A DNA stretch of 64,000 nt from Actinokineospora fastidiosa. GTDB taxonomy: Bacteria; Actinomycetota; Actinomycetes; Mycobacteriales; Pseudonocardiaceae. Below, in pieces: positions 29,998 to 38,314 of this stretch. Numbering within the stretch: the first letter of the stretch is position 1; every line of letters starts with the position of its first letter. The DNA is taken from positions 1,859,814 to 1,923,813 of the forward strand of contig NZ_BMRB01000002.1 in assembly GCF_014648415.1 (NCBI RefSeq), written 5' to 3'. The position numbers were made by a program, and so were the translations under genes. The notes beneath the pieces are model-generated. The model had not been told where the DNA came from. It saw nothing but the letters and a program-made list of their open reading frames with translations, and made no database searches.

Positions 29998-30945
29998 TTA
30001 GAACACGCGCGCCTCGGTCACGATCGCGCTCACCAGGTCGCGCGGGGTGACGTCGAAGGCGTAGTTGAGCGCCCTTGTCCCCTCCGGCGCGACCCTGACC
30101 CCGGCGAACGCGGTCACCTCCGCGTCGGCGCGCACCTCGATCGGCACGTCCGCCCCCGTCGCCGTCGCCATGTCCACTGTGGACTCCGGGGCGGCGACCA
30201 CGAACGGGATCCCGGCCCGGTGCGCGGCCAGCGCCAGCGGGTAGGTGCCCACCTTGTTGACCACGTCGCCGTTGGCGGCGATCCGGTCCGCGCCCACGAC
30301 CACGGCGTGCACGAGCCCGTTGGCGATCACCGACGGTCCGGCGGAGTCGGCGACGAGCGTGTGCGCCGCGCCCATCTCGGCCAGCTCCCACACCGTCAGC
30401 CGCGCGCCCTGCAGCAGCGGGCGGGTCTCGTCGGCGTAGACGTGGCCGAGCGCGTCGCGCTCGTGGAGCGCGCGGACGACCCCGAGCGCGGTGCCCCACT
30501 CCACGCACGCCAGCGCGCCCGCGTTGCAATGCGTGTGGATGTTGAGCGGGCCGTCCACGCGCTCCAGCAGCCACTCCGCTCCCCTGGCGCCCAGCGCGCG
30601 GGAGGAGGCGATGTCGTCGTCGCGGATGCGCAGCGCGGCGGCGAGCATCGCGTCGGCGCCGCGGTGCTGGAGCACTTGATCGACGCCCCAGGCGAGGTTG
30701 ACCGCCGTCGGTCGGGCGGCGCGCAGGCGCGCGGCCGCGGCGGGGACGTCGTCGGTCGTCCGCGCCGCCAGGGCGACGCCCAGCGCGCCCGCCACGCCCA
30801 GCGCGGGCGCGCCGCGCACCGCGAGCGTGCGGATGGCGTCGATCAGCTCGTCGACGGTCCGCAGGTCGAGCAGCACGACGTCGTGCGGGAGACGGGTCTG
30901 GTCCAGTGCCACGATCCGGTCGTCTACCCAGTCCAAGGTGCGCAC
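29998..30945 (-). CDS. mtnA: S-methyl-5-thioribose-1-phosphate isomerase
   Basis: Isomerises methylthioribose-1-phosphate to the ribulose form in methionine salvage. 315 residues with [24 protein letters not shown] (catalytic Cys), [21 protein letters not shown] (conserved Asp) and [10 protein letters not shown]. Slightly shorter than the usual 340 or so because the N terminus is compact ([12 protein letters not shown]). GTG at 30945 chosen. No other salvage genes adjoin, so the gene may also serve a related sugar phosphate. Confidence 0.88.
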   Translation of the reverse strand: MRTLDWVDDRIVALDQTRLPHDVVLLDLRTVDELIDAIRTLAVRGAPALGVAGALGVALAARTTDDVPAAAARLRAARPTAVNLAWGVDQVLQHRGADAMLAAALRIRDDDIASSRALGARGAEWLLERVDGPLNIHTHCNAGALACVEWGTALGVVRALHERDALGHVYADETRPLLQGARLTVWELAEMGAAHTLVADSAGPSVIANGLVHAVVVGADRIAANGDVVNKVGTYPLALAAHRAGIPFVVAAPESTVDMATATGADVPIEVRADAEVTAFAGVRVAPEGTRALNYAFDVTPRDLVSAIVTEARVF

Positions 30946-30971
30946 GGGTCCATATTGTCGGTCCCCCTGGC

Positions 30972-30977
30972 TAGCGT
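30972..30977 (+). promoter_or_regulatory. -10 box of the VOC gene, leaderless arrangement
   Basis: TAGCGT followed by exactly seven bases and the ATG at 30985. A transcript starting at or next to the A of ATG is expected. No ribosome site is present, in agreement with leaderless translation. Confidence 0.55.
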
Positions 30978-30984
30978 CGACCGC

Positions 30985-31347
30985 ATGAGCATCGAGTTGG
31001 GCGGCGTGACGATCGATTGCGCCAATCCGCGCAAGCTGGCGGAGTTCTGGACCGCCGCGCTGGACTTCGAGGTCGGCGCCGACTACGACGGCGAGTTCCT
31101 GTTCCTCACCCCCCGGGGCACCAAGCTCGGGGAGTTGACCGCCGTGGCGCTGCAGCGCGTCGACGAGCCCAAGTCGGGCAAGAACCGGGTCCACATGGAC
31201 TTCCACGGGGAGGACCGCCGGGCCGAGGTCGACCGGCTGGTCGGACTGGGCGCGACGGTGCTGAACGAGCACACCGTTGAGGGCATGGCGTGGACGGTCC
31301 TGGCCGACCCGGAGGGCAACGAGTTCTGCGTCACGGCTGACCACTGA
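30985..31347 (+). CDS. VOC/glyoxalase-like superfamily protein
   Basis: 120 residues forming one paired beta-alpha-beta-beta-beta module. DCANPRKLAEFWTAALDFEV is the typical first half; the second half has HMDFHGEDRRAEVDRLVGLGA and LADPEGNEFC. The three residues normally involved in metal binding (His and Glu positions) are partly kept (HMDF, NEFC). Members of this actinomycete group (glyoxalase-like) have unknown substrates; some give resistance to antibiotics. Single gene, leaderless promoter upstream. Confidence 0.82.
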   Translation: MSIELGGVTIDCANPRKLAEFWTAALDFEVGADYDGEFLFLTPRGTKLGELTAVALQRVDEPKSGKNRVHMDFHGEDRRAEVDRLVGLGATVLNEHTVEGMAWTVLADPEGNEFCVTADH

Positions 31348-31446
31348 CGGCTGAACCACCGGGCGGCTGAACCACTGGATGGCTCAGCCGCCCGGCTGGA
31401 CCGTACGGCCGAACCGCCGCCCCGCTGGACCGGCGGTCAACAGGCC

Positions 31447-31526
31447 GCCGGTCGGCCGGATCGCCGGTCGGCCGGATCGCCGGTCGGCCGGATCGCCGGT
31501 CGGCCGGATCGCCGGTCGGGTGGATC
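31447..31526. repeat. 16-bp tandem repeat (minisatellite) before yaaA
   Basis: Unit GCCGGTCGGCCGGATC: four exact copies (31447-31510) and a fifth with two changes (31511-31526); a sixth, heavily changed unit (31527-31542) runs into the -10 box of the following gene. The unit contains the palindrome CCGGTCGGCCGG-type GC arms, so it can fold. It sits exactly where the -35 of the yaaA promoter would be, so copy number could affect expression. The rest of the 206-base gap (31348-31446) is further GAACC/CGGCTG-rich low-complexity sequence. Confidence 0.85.
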
Positions 31527-31541
31527 GTTCGTCGGCTGAAT

Positions 31542-31547
31542 TACGCT
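31542..31547 (+). promoter_or_regulatory. -10 box of yaaA, leaderless arrangement
   Basis: TACGCT directly after the 16-bp repeat array; six bases later comes the GTG at 31554. No ribosome site. The expected -35 region falls inside the repeat array. Confidence 0.5.
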
Positions 31548-31553
31548 GTCCGG

Positions 31554-32276
31554 GTGCTCGTGCTGCTTCCCCCGTCGGAGACCAAGGCCGACGGCGGCTC
31601 CGGCGCGCCCCTGGACCTGGCCGCGCTGTCCTTCCCCGAGCTGAACCCGGTCCGCGACCGGCTGGCGACCGCGCTGGCCGGTCTCGACCCGGCGCCGGCG
31701 ATGGCCGCGCTCGGCCTGTCCGAGCGCCAGGCCGACGAGGTCGAGCGCAACGCCCGGCTGCGGGAAACGCCGACCATGCCCGCGATCGAGCGCTATACCG
31801 GCGTGCTGTACGACGCGCTGGGCTACGGGTCCTTCACCCGGGCCCAGCGCGCGCGGGCCGGACGGCGGCTGGCGGTGGCGTCGGCGCTGTTCGGCGTGGT
31901 CCGCGCGGACGACCCGATCCCGGCCTACCGGCTCTCCGGCGGCACCGTGCTGCCCGGGGTCGGCGGCCTGCGCGGGGTGTGGCGGGCGGATCTGGAGAAG
32001 ACGCTGTCCGCCGCGGACGAGCTGGTGATCGACCTGCGCTCGGGTCCGTACGCCGCGCTCGCGGCGATCCCGCACGCGATCACCGTCAAGGTGGTCACCG
32101 CGAGCGGCGCGGCGGTCAGCCACTTCAACAAGGCGCACAAGGGCAGGCTCGCGGCGGCCCTGGCGTGCGCGCCGCGCGAGCCGGGGACGGTCCGCGGCGT
32201 GGTGTCGATCGCCGCGGCGGCCGGGTTGCGGCTGGTCCAGGCCGGTCGGACGGCGCTGGAGCTGGTGGTCGGATAA
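31554..32276 (+). CDS. yaaA: Peroxide stress protein YaaA family
   Basis: 240 residues, DUF328/YaaA family; in E. coli the protein lowers free iron during H2O2 stress and binds DNA. Family signatures present: LLPPSETKADGG at the N terminus, RYTGVLYDALGY near residue 83, PAYRLSGG near 123, and SHFNKAHKGRLAAAL near 190. GTG start with a -10 box six bases upstream. Downstream TGCCCGGGG and CCCCGGCA (32282-32309) could pair as a weak terminator. Confidence 0.9.
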   Translation: MLVLLPPSETKADGGSGAPLDLAALSFPELNPVRDRLATALAGLDPAPAMAALGLSERQADEVERNARLRETPTMPAIERYTGVLYDALGYGSFTRAQRARAGRRLAVASALFGVVRADDPIPAYRLSGGTVLPGVGGLRGVWRADLEKTLSAADELVIDLRSGPYAALAAIPHAITVKVVTASGAAVSHFNKAHKGRLAAALACAPREPGTVRGVVSIAAAAGLRLVQAGRTALELVVG

Positions 32277-32317
32277 ATCGGTTGCCCGGGGTCTCGCCGC
32301 CCCGGCAGACTGCGCTC

Positions 32318-32419
32318 GTGTCCCAGCGGAGTGCTGGGTGGACCAGAGGAGGTGCCGTCATGGGTATTGCCGCCCGGGTGGTCGAGGCACCGGCCCTTCC
32401 ACCAGCCTCGTCGCGCTGA
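32318..32419 (+). CDS. Possible leader peptide upstream of the RIO kinase gene
   Basis: A 33-codon frame starting GTG at 32318, or 19 codons from an internal ATG at 32360 that has a very strong AGAGGAGGTG ribosome site eight bases upstream. It ends in PPASSR and TGA. Ala/Pro/Val-rich, no known family. A hairpin lies between it and the next gene. The strong ribosome site is the only positive evidence; it may be a translated leader or an orphan small gene. Confidence 0.3.
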   Translation: MSQRSAGWTRGGAVMGIAARVVEAPALPPASSR

Positions 32420-32443
32420 CCTCTTTCCCGGCACGCACAGCCC

Positions 32444-32462
32444 CGGCGGTCATGGACCGCCG
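32444..32462 (+). other. Compact hairpin in the RIO kinase leader
   Basis: CGGCGGTC (32444-32451) and GACCGCCG (32455-32462) form a perfect 8-bp stem over an ATG loop. A GAGGAGG sequence follows at once. It is placed between the possible leader peptide and the kinase start. Confidence 0.4.
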
Positions 32463-32524
32463 AGGAGGCTGTTCGCCATCACAGCGCGGTGGGGCTCCCC
32501 AGACTCAGCTTGGAGAACCCACCA

Positions 32525-33484
32525 GTGCGAGAGCACGACTTCGCCTCTGCCCACGACGCAGAGGATTTCCCTGACACCCGCCGTCCCCAGCGCATGCGCA
32601 GGCGGCGCTTCGACGACGAGGTCCAGCCCACCCGCTCCGGCAGGCTGACCGAGGCCGAGAAGGAACGGCTCGCCCGGGTCCGCGAGGACACCGGCCCCGA
32701 GCTGCCCGACGGCGCCGACCGCTGGTCGACCTGGCTGGACGCCGACCAGGGGCCGCACCCCCGGCCGTCCTGGCTGGTGACCGACGGGGCCGCGGCCGAC
32801 ACCGACCTCGGCATCCTCAAGACCGGCAAGGAGGCCGACGTCTTCGTCGTCGAACGGGCAGTGCCCGGCGGCGCGGCCTGCCTCATGGCGGCCAAGCGGT
32901 ACCGCAGCAGCGAGCACCGCATGTTCCACCGGGACGCCGGATACCTCGAGGGCAGGCGGATGCGCCGCTCCCGCGAGATGCGGGCGATGGCCAACCGCAG
33001 TTCCTTCGGCCGCAACCTGATCGCCGAGCAGTGGGCGGTCGCGGAGTTCGCCGCGCTGTCGCGGCTGTGGTCGGTCGGCGCCCCGGTGCCGTACCCGGTC
33101 CAGCGCGACGGCACCGAGCTGCTGCTGGAGTTCCTCGGCGACGCCGACGGCCAGGCCGCGCCCCGGCTGGCCCAGCTGCGCCCGGAGCCCGACGAGGCGC
33201 TGGACCTGTGGGAGCAGCTGGTCACCGCGATGGAGATCATGGCGGGCCAGGGCCTCACCCACGGCGACCTGTCGGCGTACAACCTGCTGGTGCACGACGG
33301 CCACCTCATGCTGATCGACCTGCCGCAGGTCGTCGACCTGGTGGCCAACCCGGCGGGCGCGGGGTACCTGACCCGGGATGTGACTTCCGTCGCAGCGTGG
33401 TTCCGCTCCCGCGGCGTGCCGGATTCCCTGGTCGACCCGCAGATCGTGAGCGAGCGGCTGCTCGCCGCCGCGGGACTGGGCTAG
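32525..33484 (+). CDS. RIO1-like serine protein kinase
   Basis: 319 residues. A basic N-terminal extension (RRPQRMRRRRFDDE) precedes the kinase: ATP loop in LKTGKEADVFVVE (the STGKEA-like RIO signature), Lys in LMAAKRYRS, catalytic loop THGDLSAYNLLV and metal-binding LIDLPQ, as in RIO kinases, which lack the usual activation loop. In eukaryotes RIO1 matures ribosomes; the bacterial role is not defined. GTG at 32525 is preferred to GTG at 32489, with GGAG ten bases upstream. It stands just before a DEAD-box helicase, so a link with RNA or ribosomes is possible. Confidence 0.85.
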   Translation: MREHDFASAHDAEDFPDTRRPQRMRRRRFDDEVQPTRSGRLTEAEKERLARVREDTGPELPDGADRWSTWLDADQGPHPRPSWLVTDGAAADTDLGILKTGKEADVFVVERAVPGGAACLMAAKRYRSSEHRMFHRDAGYLEGRRMRRSREMRAMANRSSFGRNLIAEQWAVAEFAALSRLWSVGAPVPYPVQRDGTELLLEFLGDADGQAAPRLAQLRPEPDEALDLWEQLVTAMEIMAGQGLTHGDLSAYNLLVHDGHLMLIDLPQVVDLVANPAGAGYLTRDVTSVAAWFRSRGVPDSLVDPQIVSERLLAAAGLG

Positions 33485-33733
33485 GGTGTGGGCGGCGCCC
33501 GCGGGTGGTCTGTCCGACCTGGTCGGGTAGGCTTGACCGAGCACCACGAGCGGCGGGCGCCGCTCCCTGCCCGGCCACACCGGCCGCGCAGCGAAAACCA
33601 TCGCCGCGGATCGCGGCCCGACGACAGTGACCATTGGCGCGACGAATGCGCCGGGCCCGTCCGTGTTCTTTCCGAGGGTTTCATCCGCTCGGGAGTCCTG
33701 ACGCGACGTGCCACGCGTCCCCGAGAGGACCCC
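33485..33733 (+). promoter_or_regulatory. 249-base leader region of the helicase gene
   Basis: TAGGCT at 33528-33533 is a plausible -10 box; if used, the untranslated leader is about 194 bases, unusually long for this window. Long leaders are typical of cold-induced RNA helicase genes. Several GC stems are possible; no known riboswitch is recognised. Confidence 0.35.
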
Positions 33734-35734
33734 GTGCTTAACCCTGAACTGACGTTCGCTTCCCTCGGCCTGCCCACCGAACTGGTGGACGCCCTCGCGA
33801 CGGCGGGCATCGACAGCCCGTTCCCCGTGCAGGCCGTGACCATCCCCGACGCCCTCGCCGGGCGCGACGTGCTGGGCCGTGCCCGCACCGGCTCCGGCAA
33901 GACGCTGGCGTTCGGCCTTCCCCTGCTGACCCGGCTCGCCGAGGGCGGCCCCGTGCGGCCCAAGCGGCCCCGCGCCCTCGTGCTGGTGCCGACCCGCGAG
34001 CTGGCCCTGCAGGTCGTCGACGCGCTGACCCCGCTGGCCCGGCCGCTGGGCCTGTGGTGCCGCGCCGCCGTCGGCGGCATGTCCTTCGTCAAGCAGGTCG
34101 AGGCCCTGCGCCGCGGGGTCGACCTGCTGGTCGCCACCCCGGGCAGGCTTTCCGACCACGTCCGCCAGGGCACCTGCGAGCTCGGCGACATCGCGCACGT
34201 GGCCATCGACGAGGCCGACCAGATGGCCGACATGGGCTTCCTGCCGCAGGTCCGGGACATCCTGGACCTCGTCGACCGCTCCGCCCAGGTGCTGCTGTTC
34301 TCGGCGACCCTGGACGGCGATGTCGACACGCTGGTGAAGTCGTACCTGACCGACCCGGTGACCCACTCGGTCGTCTCCGACGACAGCGACGTCGCCGCGA
34401 TGGAGCACCACCTGCTGTTCGTGTCCAAGCAGGACAAGCCCGACGTGGTGGCCGAGATGGCCGCCCGCGAGGGCCGCACGATCATGTTCGTCCGCACGAA
34501 GCACCACGTCGACCGGCTGGCCGACAAGCTCCGCTCGGTCGGGGTGTCCGCGGGCGCGCTGCACGGCGGCAAGACCCAGGGCGCGCGCAACCGCGTGCTG
34601 AGCCGCTTCCGCGACGGCGATCTGCCCGTGCTGGTGGCCACCGACGTGGCAGCGCGCGGCATCCACGTCGACGGCGTCGACCTGGTCGTGCACGTCGACC
34701 CGCCCGCGGACTCCAAGGACTACCTGCACCGCGCCGGGCGCACGGCCCGTGCGGGCGAGTCGGGCACGGTGGTGACCGTGGTGACCCACGACCAGCGCCG
34801 CACCGTCCTGCGGCTGACCGACCGCGCTGGCGTGTCCCCCAGCACCGCGAAGGTCCGCCCGGGCGACGACGAGCTGGTCCGCATCACCGGCGCGCGCACC
34901 CCGTCGGGTGTGCCGCTGGGCCCGGACATCGCCCCCGCCCCGGCGCGCTCCCGCCGCTCGGACGGCGACCGCCCGCGGCGTTTCGACGGCGACCGCCCGC
35001 GCCGCTTCGACGGCGGTGACCGTCCCCGCCGGTTCGAGGACCGCCCGCGACGCTTCGACGACCGCAACGGCGCCCCGCGCCGGTTCGAGGACGGCGACCG
35101 TCCCCGCCGGTTCGAGGACCGCCCGCGCTTCGAGGACCGGCCGCGCCGCGACGACCGCCCGCGCTTCGACGCCGACCGTCCGCGCCGCTTCGAGGACCGC
35201 ACCACCACCCCGCGCCGCGCCGAGGACGGCGACCGCCCCCGCCGCTTCGACAGCGGTGACCGACCCCGTCGGTTCGAGGACGGCGACCGGCCGCGCCGCT
35301 TCGACGGCGACCGCCCCGCCCGCCGTTTCGAGGACAGCGACCGTCCCCGCCGGTTCGAGGACCGCAACGCGGCCCCGCGCCGGTTCGAGGACGGCGACCG
35401 TCCCCGCCGGTTCGAGGACCGCGCCGCCGCCCCGCGTCGGTTCGACGACCGCCCCCGCCGCGACGACCGGCCGCGCCTCGACGGCGACGACCGCCGGTTC
35501 GGCAACCGCCCGCAGAGCGGCCGGTTCGAGGACCGGGCCCGCCGCGACACCCCGCGTGAGGGCGGCTTCCACGCCAAGCCCTTCCGGGACGACCACCGCG
35601 TGGACGACCGCCCGCGCAAGCCGCGGCACAGCCAGGCCCGGCACGACCGCCCGGCCGACACCCAGCACAGCGACCGCCGCACCCCGCGCGGCTGGCGCGA
35701 GGGCGACCGCCGGTCGAAGACCAAGCGCTTCTGA
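33734..35734 (+). CDS. DEAD-box RNA helicase with long RFED/RFDG-repeat tail
   Basis: 666 residues. The core (about 1-385) has the Q motif (FASLGLP...PFPVQ), motif I ARTGSGKT, Ia PTRELALQ, DEAD in VAIDEADQMADMGF, SAT in LLFSATLDG, and motif VI HRAGRTARAG. From about residue 405 to 640 the tail consists of some 25 imperfect copies of a DRPRRFEDG- or DRPRRFDGD-type unit, rich in Arg, Asp, Phe and Glu, then a basic end. GTG at 33734 has GAGAGG upstream. Likely in ribosome assembly or RNA decay at low temperature; the tail should bind RNA and may promote condensates (inference). Confidence 0.93.
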   Translation: MLNPELTFASLGLPTELVDALATAGIDSPFPVQAVTIPDALAGRDVLGRARTGSGKTLAFGLPLLTRLAEGGPVRPKRPRALVLVPTRELALQVVDALTPLARPLGLWCRAAVGGMSFVKQVEALRRGVDLLVATPGRLSDHVRQGTCELGDIAHVAIDEADQMADMGFLPQVRDILDLVDRSAQVLLFSATLDGDVDTLVKSYLTDPVTHSVVSDDSDVAAMEHHLLFVSKQDKPDVVAEMAAREGRTIMFVRTKHHVDRLADKLRSVGVSAGALHGGKTQGARNRVLSRFRDGDLPVLVATDVAARGIHVDGVDLVVHVDPPADSKDYLHRAGRTARAGESGTVVTVVTHDQRRTVLRLTDRAGVSPSTAKVRPGDDELVRITGARTPSGVPLGPDIAPAPARSRRSDGDRPRRFDGDRPRRFDGGDRPRRFEDRPRRFDDRNGAPRRFEDGDRPRRFEDRPRFEDRPRRDDRPRFDADRPRRFEDRTTTPRRAEDGDRPRRFDSGDRPRRFEDGDRPRRFDGDRPARRFEDSDRPRRFEDRNAAPRRFEDGDRPRRFEDRAAAPRRFDDRPRRDDRPRLDGDDRRFGNRPQSGRFEDRARRDTPREGGFHAKPFRDDHRVDDRPRKPRHSQARHDRPADTQHSDRRTPRGWREGDRRSKTKRF

Positions 35735-35744
35735 GCCGACGTGA

Positions 35745-35784
35745 CCGGAAGGGGCCTGCCGCAGCGACGGCAGGCCCCTTCCGG
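35745..35784. terminator. Bidirectional terminator after the helicase
   Basis: A perfect 17-bp stem (35745-35761 with 35768-35784) around a CAGCGA loop. It lies 11 bases after the helicase stop and 15 bases before the stop of the convergent YHS gene, so serves both. Confidence 0.85.
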
Positions 35785-35798
35785 CGTCTCCGGGACGG

Positions 35799-36407
35799 CT
35801 AGGCCACCGTCTCGTTCGCGGCGTACGTGTCCCGACACCCCACAGCGCAGAAGCCCACGGTCTTCCCGTCGCGCTCCAAGGTGATCGCGCTCGGGCCCAA
35901 CCGCACCCGCATGCCGCAGATCGGGTCCCGGACGACGCCGTCCGGCAGGTCCTCATCGGGCCGCTCGGCAGCGCGGTACTCCTCGGTCATGTAGTTGACG
36001 ACATCCCGGGCGGTCGCGGGCGAGCCGTTCAGCCCGATGTCGCCGTCGGCGATCCCCACCACGGTGATCCACACGTCGCCACCCGCCCGGACGTGGCCCC
36101 GCGCCTCGTCATGGCGCCTGAGTGCCGCGCGGACGATGCCCATGCACGGGCGGGACACGTCGGCGCGCCAGGCCTCCGGGACGGTGATCGTCACCAGGTA
36201 GGGCGGCGGGTCGTCGACCGGACCGTCCCCGGTGGACCAGGACGCCGCCTCATGGAACAGCACATGGGTCATGCGACGCGCCCGGCGCAGGGTCTCCGGC
36301 GGGATCTCGTCGGTGCCCAGCAGGCCGGTGGCGATCCGCTCCGCGATCGCCGTGCGGGCCTCCGGTTCCAGTGCCCCCTGCGGGTAGGTGATTTCGATCA
36401 GGTTCAC
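35799..36407 (-). CDS. Tautomerase-like N-terminal domain fused to a YHS metal-binding domain
   Basis: 202 residues. The N-terminal 125 residues (NLIEITYPQGALEPEARTAI and the VTITVPEAWRADVS strand) resemble the tautomerase/MIF fold, but Pro1 is absent after the start, so ordinary tautomerase activity is unlikely. The last 45 residues form a YHS domain: DPICGMRV and FCAVGCRDTYA give a three-Cys set of the kind that binds heavy metals or copper. GTG at 36407 is preceded by GGAGGTGG. It is divergent from a TetR regulator with a shared 22-bp palindrome, so it is probably controlled by that protein. Function unknown, perhaps metal sensing or handling. Confidence 0.65.
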   Translation of the reverse strand: MNLIEITYPQGALEPEARTAIAERIATGLLGTDEIPPETLRRARRMTHVLFHEAASWSTGDGPVDDPPPYLVTITVPEAWRADVSRPCMGIVRAALRRHDEARGHVRAGGDVWITVVGIADGDIGLNGSPATARDVVNYMTEEYRAAERPDEDLPDGVVRDPICGMRVRLGPSAITLERDGKTVGFCAVGCRDTYAANETVA

Positions 36408-36420
36408 TCGACCACCTCCA

Positions 36421-36442
36421 TTTACGTACACTTGTACCTAAA
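36421..36442. promoter_or_regulatory. 22-bp palindromic operator between the YHS gene and tetR
   Basis: Left arm TTTA-C-GTACA and right arm TGTAC-C-TAAA around a CT centre; nine of eleven base pairs are symmetric. It lies in the 52-base gap between the divergent starts. A TAGCGT box (36446-36451) eight bases before the TetR start follows at once, so binding would block the regulator's own transcription. Confidence 0.75.
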
Positions 36443-36459
36443 TAGTAGCGTCCCCGCCG

Positions 36460-37068
36460 GTGGGACGACGAGCGAAGTTCAGCCGCGCCGAGATCGAGGA
36501 CGCGGCCATCGCGGTGGTCGACGAGCACGGGCTCGGCGGCCTGACCATGCGCGCCGTCGCCACGCGCGTCGGCACCGGGCCGATGACGCTCTACAACTAC
36601 GTCGACGACCGCACCGGGCTCGACGCCCTGGTGGTCGACGGCGTCCTCCGCGACATCACGATCCCCCCGGCCACCGACGACTGGCGCGCGGACCTGCGCG
36701 CCATCGCCACCGAGGTCTGGCAGGCCGTGCGCCGCCACCCCAACGCGATCCCCCTGGTCCTGGCCCGGCGCAGCCATTCGCCGGTCTTCCTGGACGTCGC
36801 CGAGGCGCTGGTGGCCGCGCTCGCCCGGTCCGGGCGGACGGGAGCGTCCCTGCTCGCCGCCTTCCGCGCCGTCACGACCCTGGCGACGGCCTTCGCCCAG
36901 ACCGAGCTCGGCGCGGACAGGGACTCGACGATCGGCCGGTTCCGGGCGCTGCCCGCCGACCGCTACCCGCGCCTGCTGGATCTCGCTGGCGCCGCCCAGG
37001 CCAGCACCCCGGAGGCCGAGTTCGACGCGGCCGTGACCGCGCTACTCGACGGGCTGGGGCAGCTCTGA
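36460..37068 (+). CDS. TetR family regulator
   Basis: 202 residues. HTH at about 25-48 with LTMRAVATRVGTGPMTLYNYV, the TetR variant with LYNYV typical of the C-terminal TetR_C_1 branch. The remainder is a helical ligand domain. It is divergent from the YHS-domain gene across a strong palindrome, which suggests auto-repression and control of that gene. It ends 27 bases inside the convergent cysG. Confidence 0.85.
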   Translation: MGRRAKFSRAEIEDAAIAVVDEHGLGGLTMRAVATRVGTGPMTLYNYVDDRTGLDALVVDGVLRDITIPPATDDWRADLRAIATEVWQAVRRHPNAIPLVLARRSHSPVFLDVAEALVAALARSGRTGASLLAAFRAVTTLATAFAQTELGADRDSTIGRFRALPADRYPRLLDLAGAAQASTPEAEFDAAVTALLDGLGQL

Positions 37069-38265
37069 GGCCAGGCCCGCCACCGGGCCGATCACCGTGA
37101 CGGCGGGCGGCCGGATGCCAGCCGTCACGACATCGTCGGCCACCTTGTCCAGAGTGGACCGCAGCACCCGCTCGGTGCGCATGGTGCCCTCCTGGATCAC
37201 CGCGACCGGAGTGTCCGGCGACCGTCCATTGCGGACCAGGGTGGCGGCGAACAGTGGAAGCTTCTCCACGCCCATCATCAGCACGATCGTGCCGTGCAGC
37301 CGGGCCAGCGCGGACCAGTCGGTCAGCGACGCCGGGTCGTCGGGGGCCACGTGGCCGGACACGACGACCACCTCGTGGGCCACGCCGCGGTGGGTGACGG
37401 GCACGTCCGCCAGGGCGGGGACGGCGAAGGCCGAGGTCACGCCGGGCACCACCGTGACCGGGACGCCCGCCTCCGCCAGCGCGATCAGCTCCTCGAAGCC
37501 GCGGCCGAACACGTAGTTGTCGCCGCCCTTGAGCCGCACCACGAACTTCCCGGCGCGCGCGTGGGTGATCAGGGCGTCGTTGATCGCCCGCTGGGTCGCC
37601 GCGCGGCCGTAGGGGATCTTGGCCGCGTCGATCACCTCGACGTGCGGGGGCAGTTCGTCGAGCAGGTCGCGCGGTCCCAGCCGGTCGGCCACCACGACGT
37701 CGGCCTGGGCCAGCAGCCTGCGGCCGCGCACGGTGATCAGCTCCGGGTCGCCGGGTCCGCCGCCGACCAGCGCGACGCCCGCGGGCGGCGCGGCGGCGCG
37801 GTCGTCGATCGCGCCCGACCGCAGCGCCGTCAGCAGGCCGTCGCGCACCGCAGCCGAACGGGAGTGCTCCCCGCCCGCGAGCACCCCGACCAACAGGCCC
37901 TCGTACGACCCCGTCGCGGGCGTGACCGCCGAGCCCTCCGACCCGGCGTCCGCGCGCACGCAGAACACCCTGGCGCGGTCCGCGGCCGCGGCGACCTCGG
38001 CGTTGACCGCCGAATCCGAGGTGCAGGTCAGCACGTACCACGCGGCGTCGAGATCGCCGTCGGCGTAGCGCCGGGGCACCCAGGTGATCTCCCCCGCGTC
38101 CGCCATGGCCTGCACGGACGGGGTCACCGACGGCGAGATGACCTCGACCCGCGCGCCCGCGGCGATGAGCTTGGGCAGCCTGCGCTGCGCCACCGTGCCG
38201 CCGCCGACCACGACCACGCGCTTGCCCGCGAGGTCGAGCCCGACCAGGTAGTGCTGTTCAGCCAT
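37042..38265 (-). CDS. cysG: Bifunctional precorrin-2 dehydrogenase / uroporphyrinogen-III C-methyltransferase
   Basis: 407 residues, mycobacterial CysG type. N-terminal NAD-binding part (GKRVVVVGGGTVAQRRLPKLI) is the Met8-like precorrin-2 dehydrogenase/ferrochelatase, residues 1-140. The C-terminal SUMT starts VALVGGGPGDPELITVRGRRLL, has PYGRAATQ, VRLKGGDNYVFGRG and GVTSAFAVPALADVPVTHRG. It produces precorrin-2 for siroheme or cobalamin, together with cobL, cobM and cobQ found further right. ATG at 38265 is used; an ATG three codons earlier is possible. Confidence 0.94.
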   Translation of the reverse strand: MAEQHYLVGLDLAGKRVVVVGGGTVAQRRLPKLIAAGARVEVISPSVTPSVQAMADAGEITWVPRRYADGDLDAAWYVLTCTSDSAVNAEVAAAADRARVFCVRADAGSEGSAVTPATGSYEGLLVGVLAGGEHSRSAAVRDGLLTALRSGAIDDRAAAPPAGVALVGGGPGDPELITVRGRRLLAQADVVVADRLGPRDLLDELPPHVEVIDAAKIPYGRAATQRAINDALITHARAGKFVVRLKGGDNYVFGRGFEELIALAEAGVPVTVVPGVTSAFAVPALADVPVTHRGVAHEVVVVSGHVAPDDPASLTDWSALARLHGTIVLMMGVEKLPLFAATLVRNGRSPDTPVAVIQEGTMRTERVLRSTLDKVADDVVTAGIRPPAVTVIGPVAGLASELPQPVE

Positions 38266-38314
38266 GCGGGTAAGCATGCCGGGTGAACGCGGAAAGACCG
38301 CAGCGCGACACCGG

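Noticed and set aside
31447..31526. 16-bp repeats as a CRISPR or attachment site
   Set aside because: No spacers, no integrase and no tRNA; a plain tandem repeat.
32450..35956. 1168-codon frame antisense to the RIO kinase and helicase
   Set aside because: It is low-complexity and mirrors the helicase repeats; the + strand has full catalytic motifs.
36093..37100. 335-codon + frame over the YHS gene and TetR
   Set aside because: TetR motifs occur only in the frame starting at 36460; the longer frame is a shadow.
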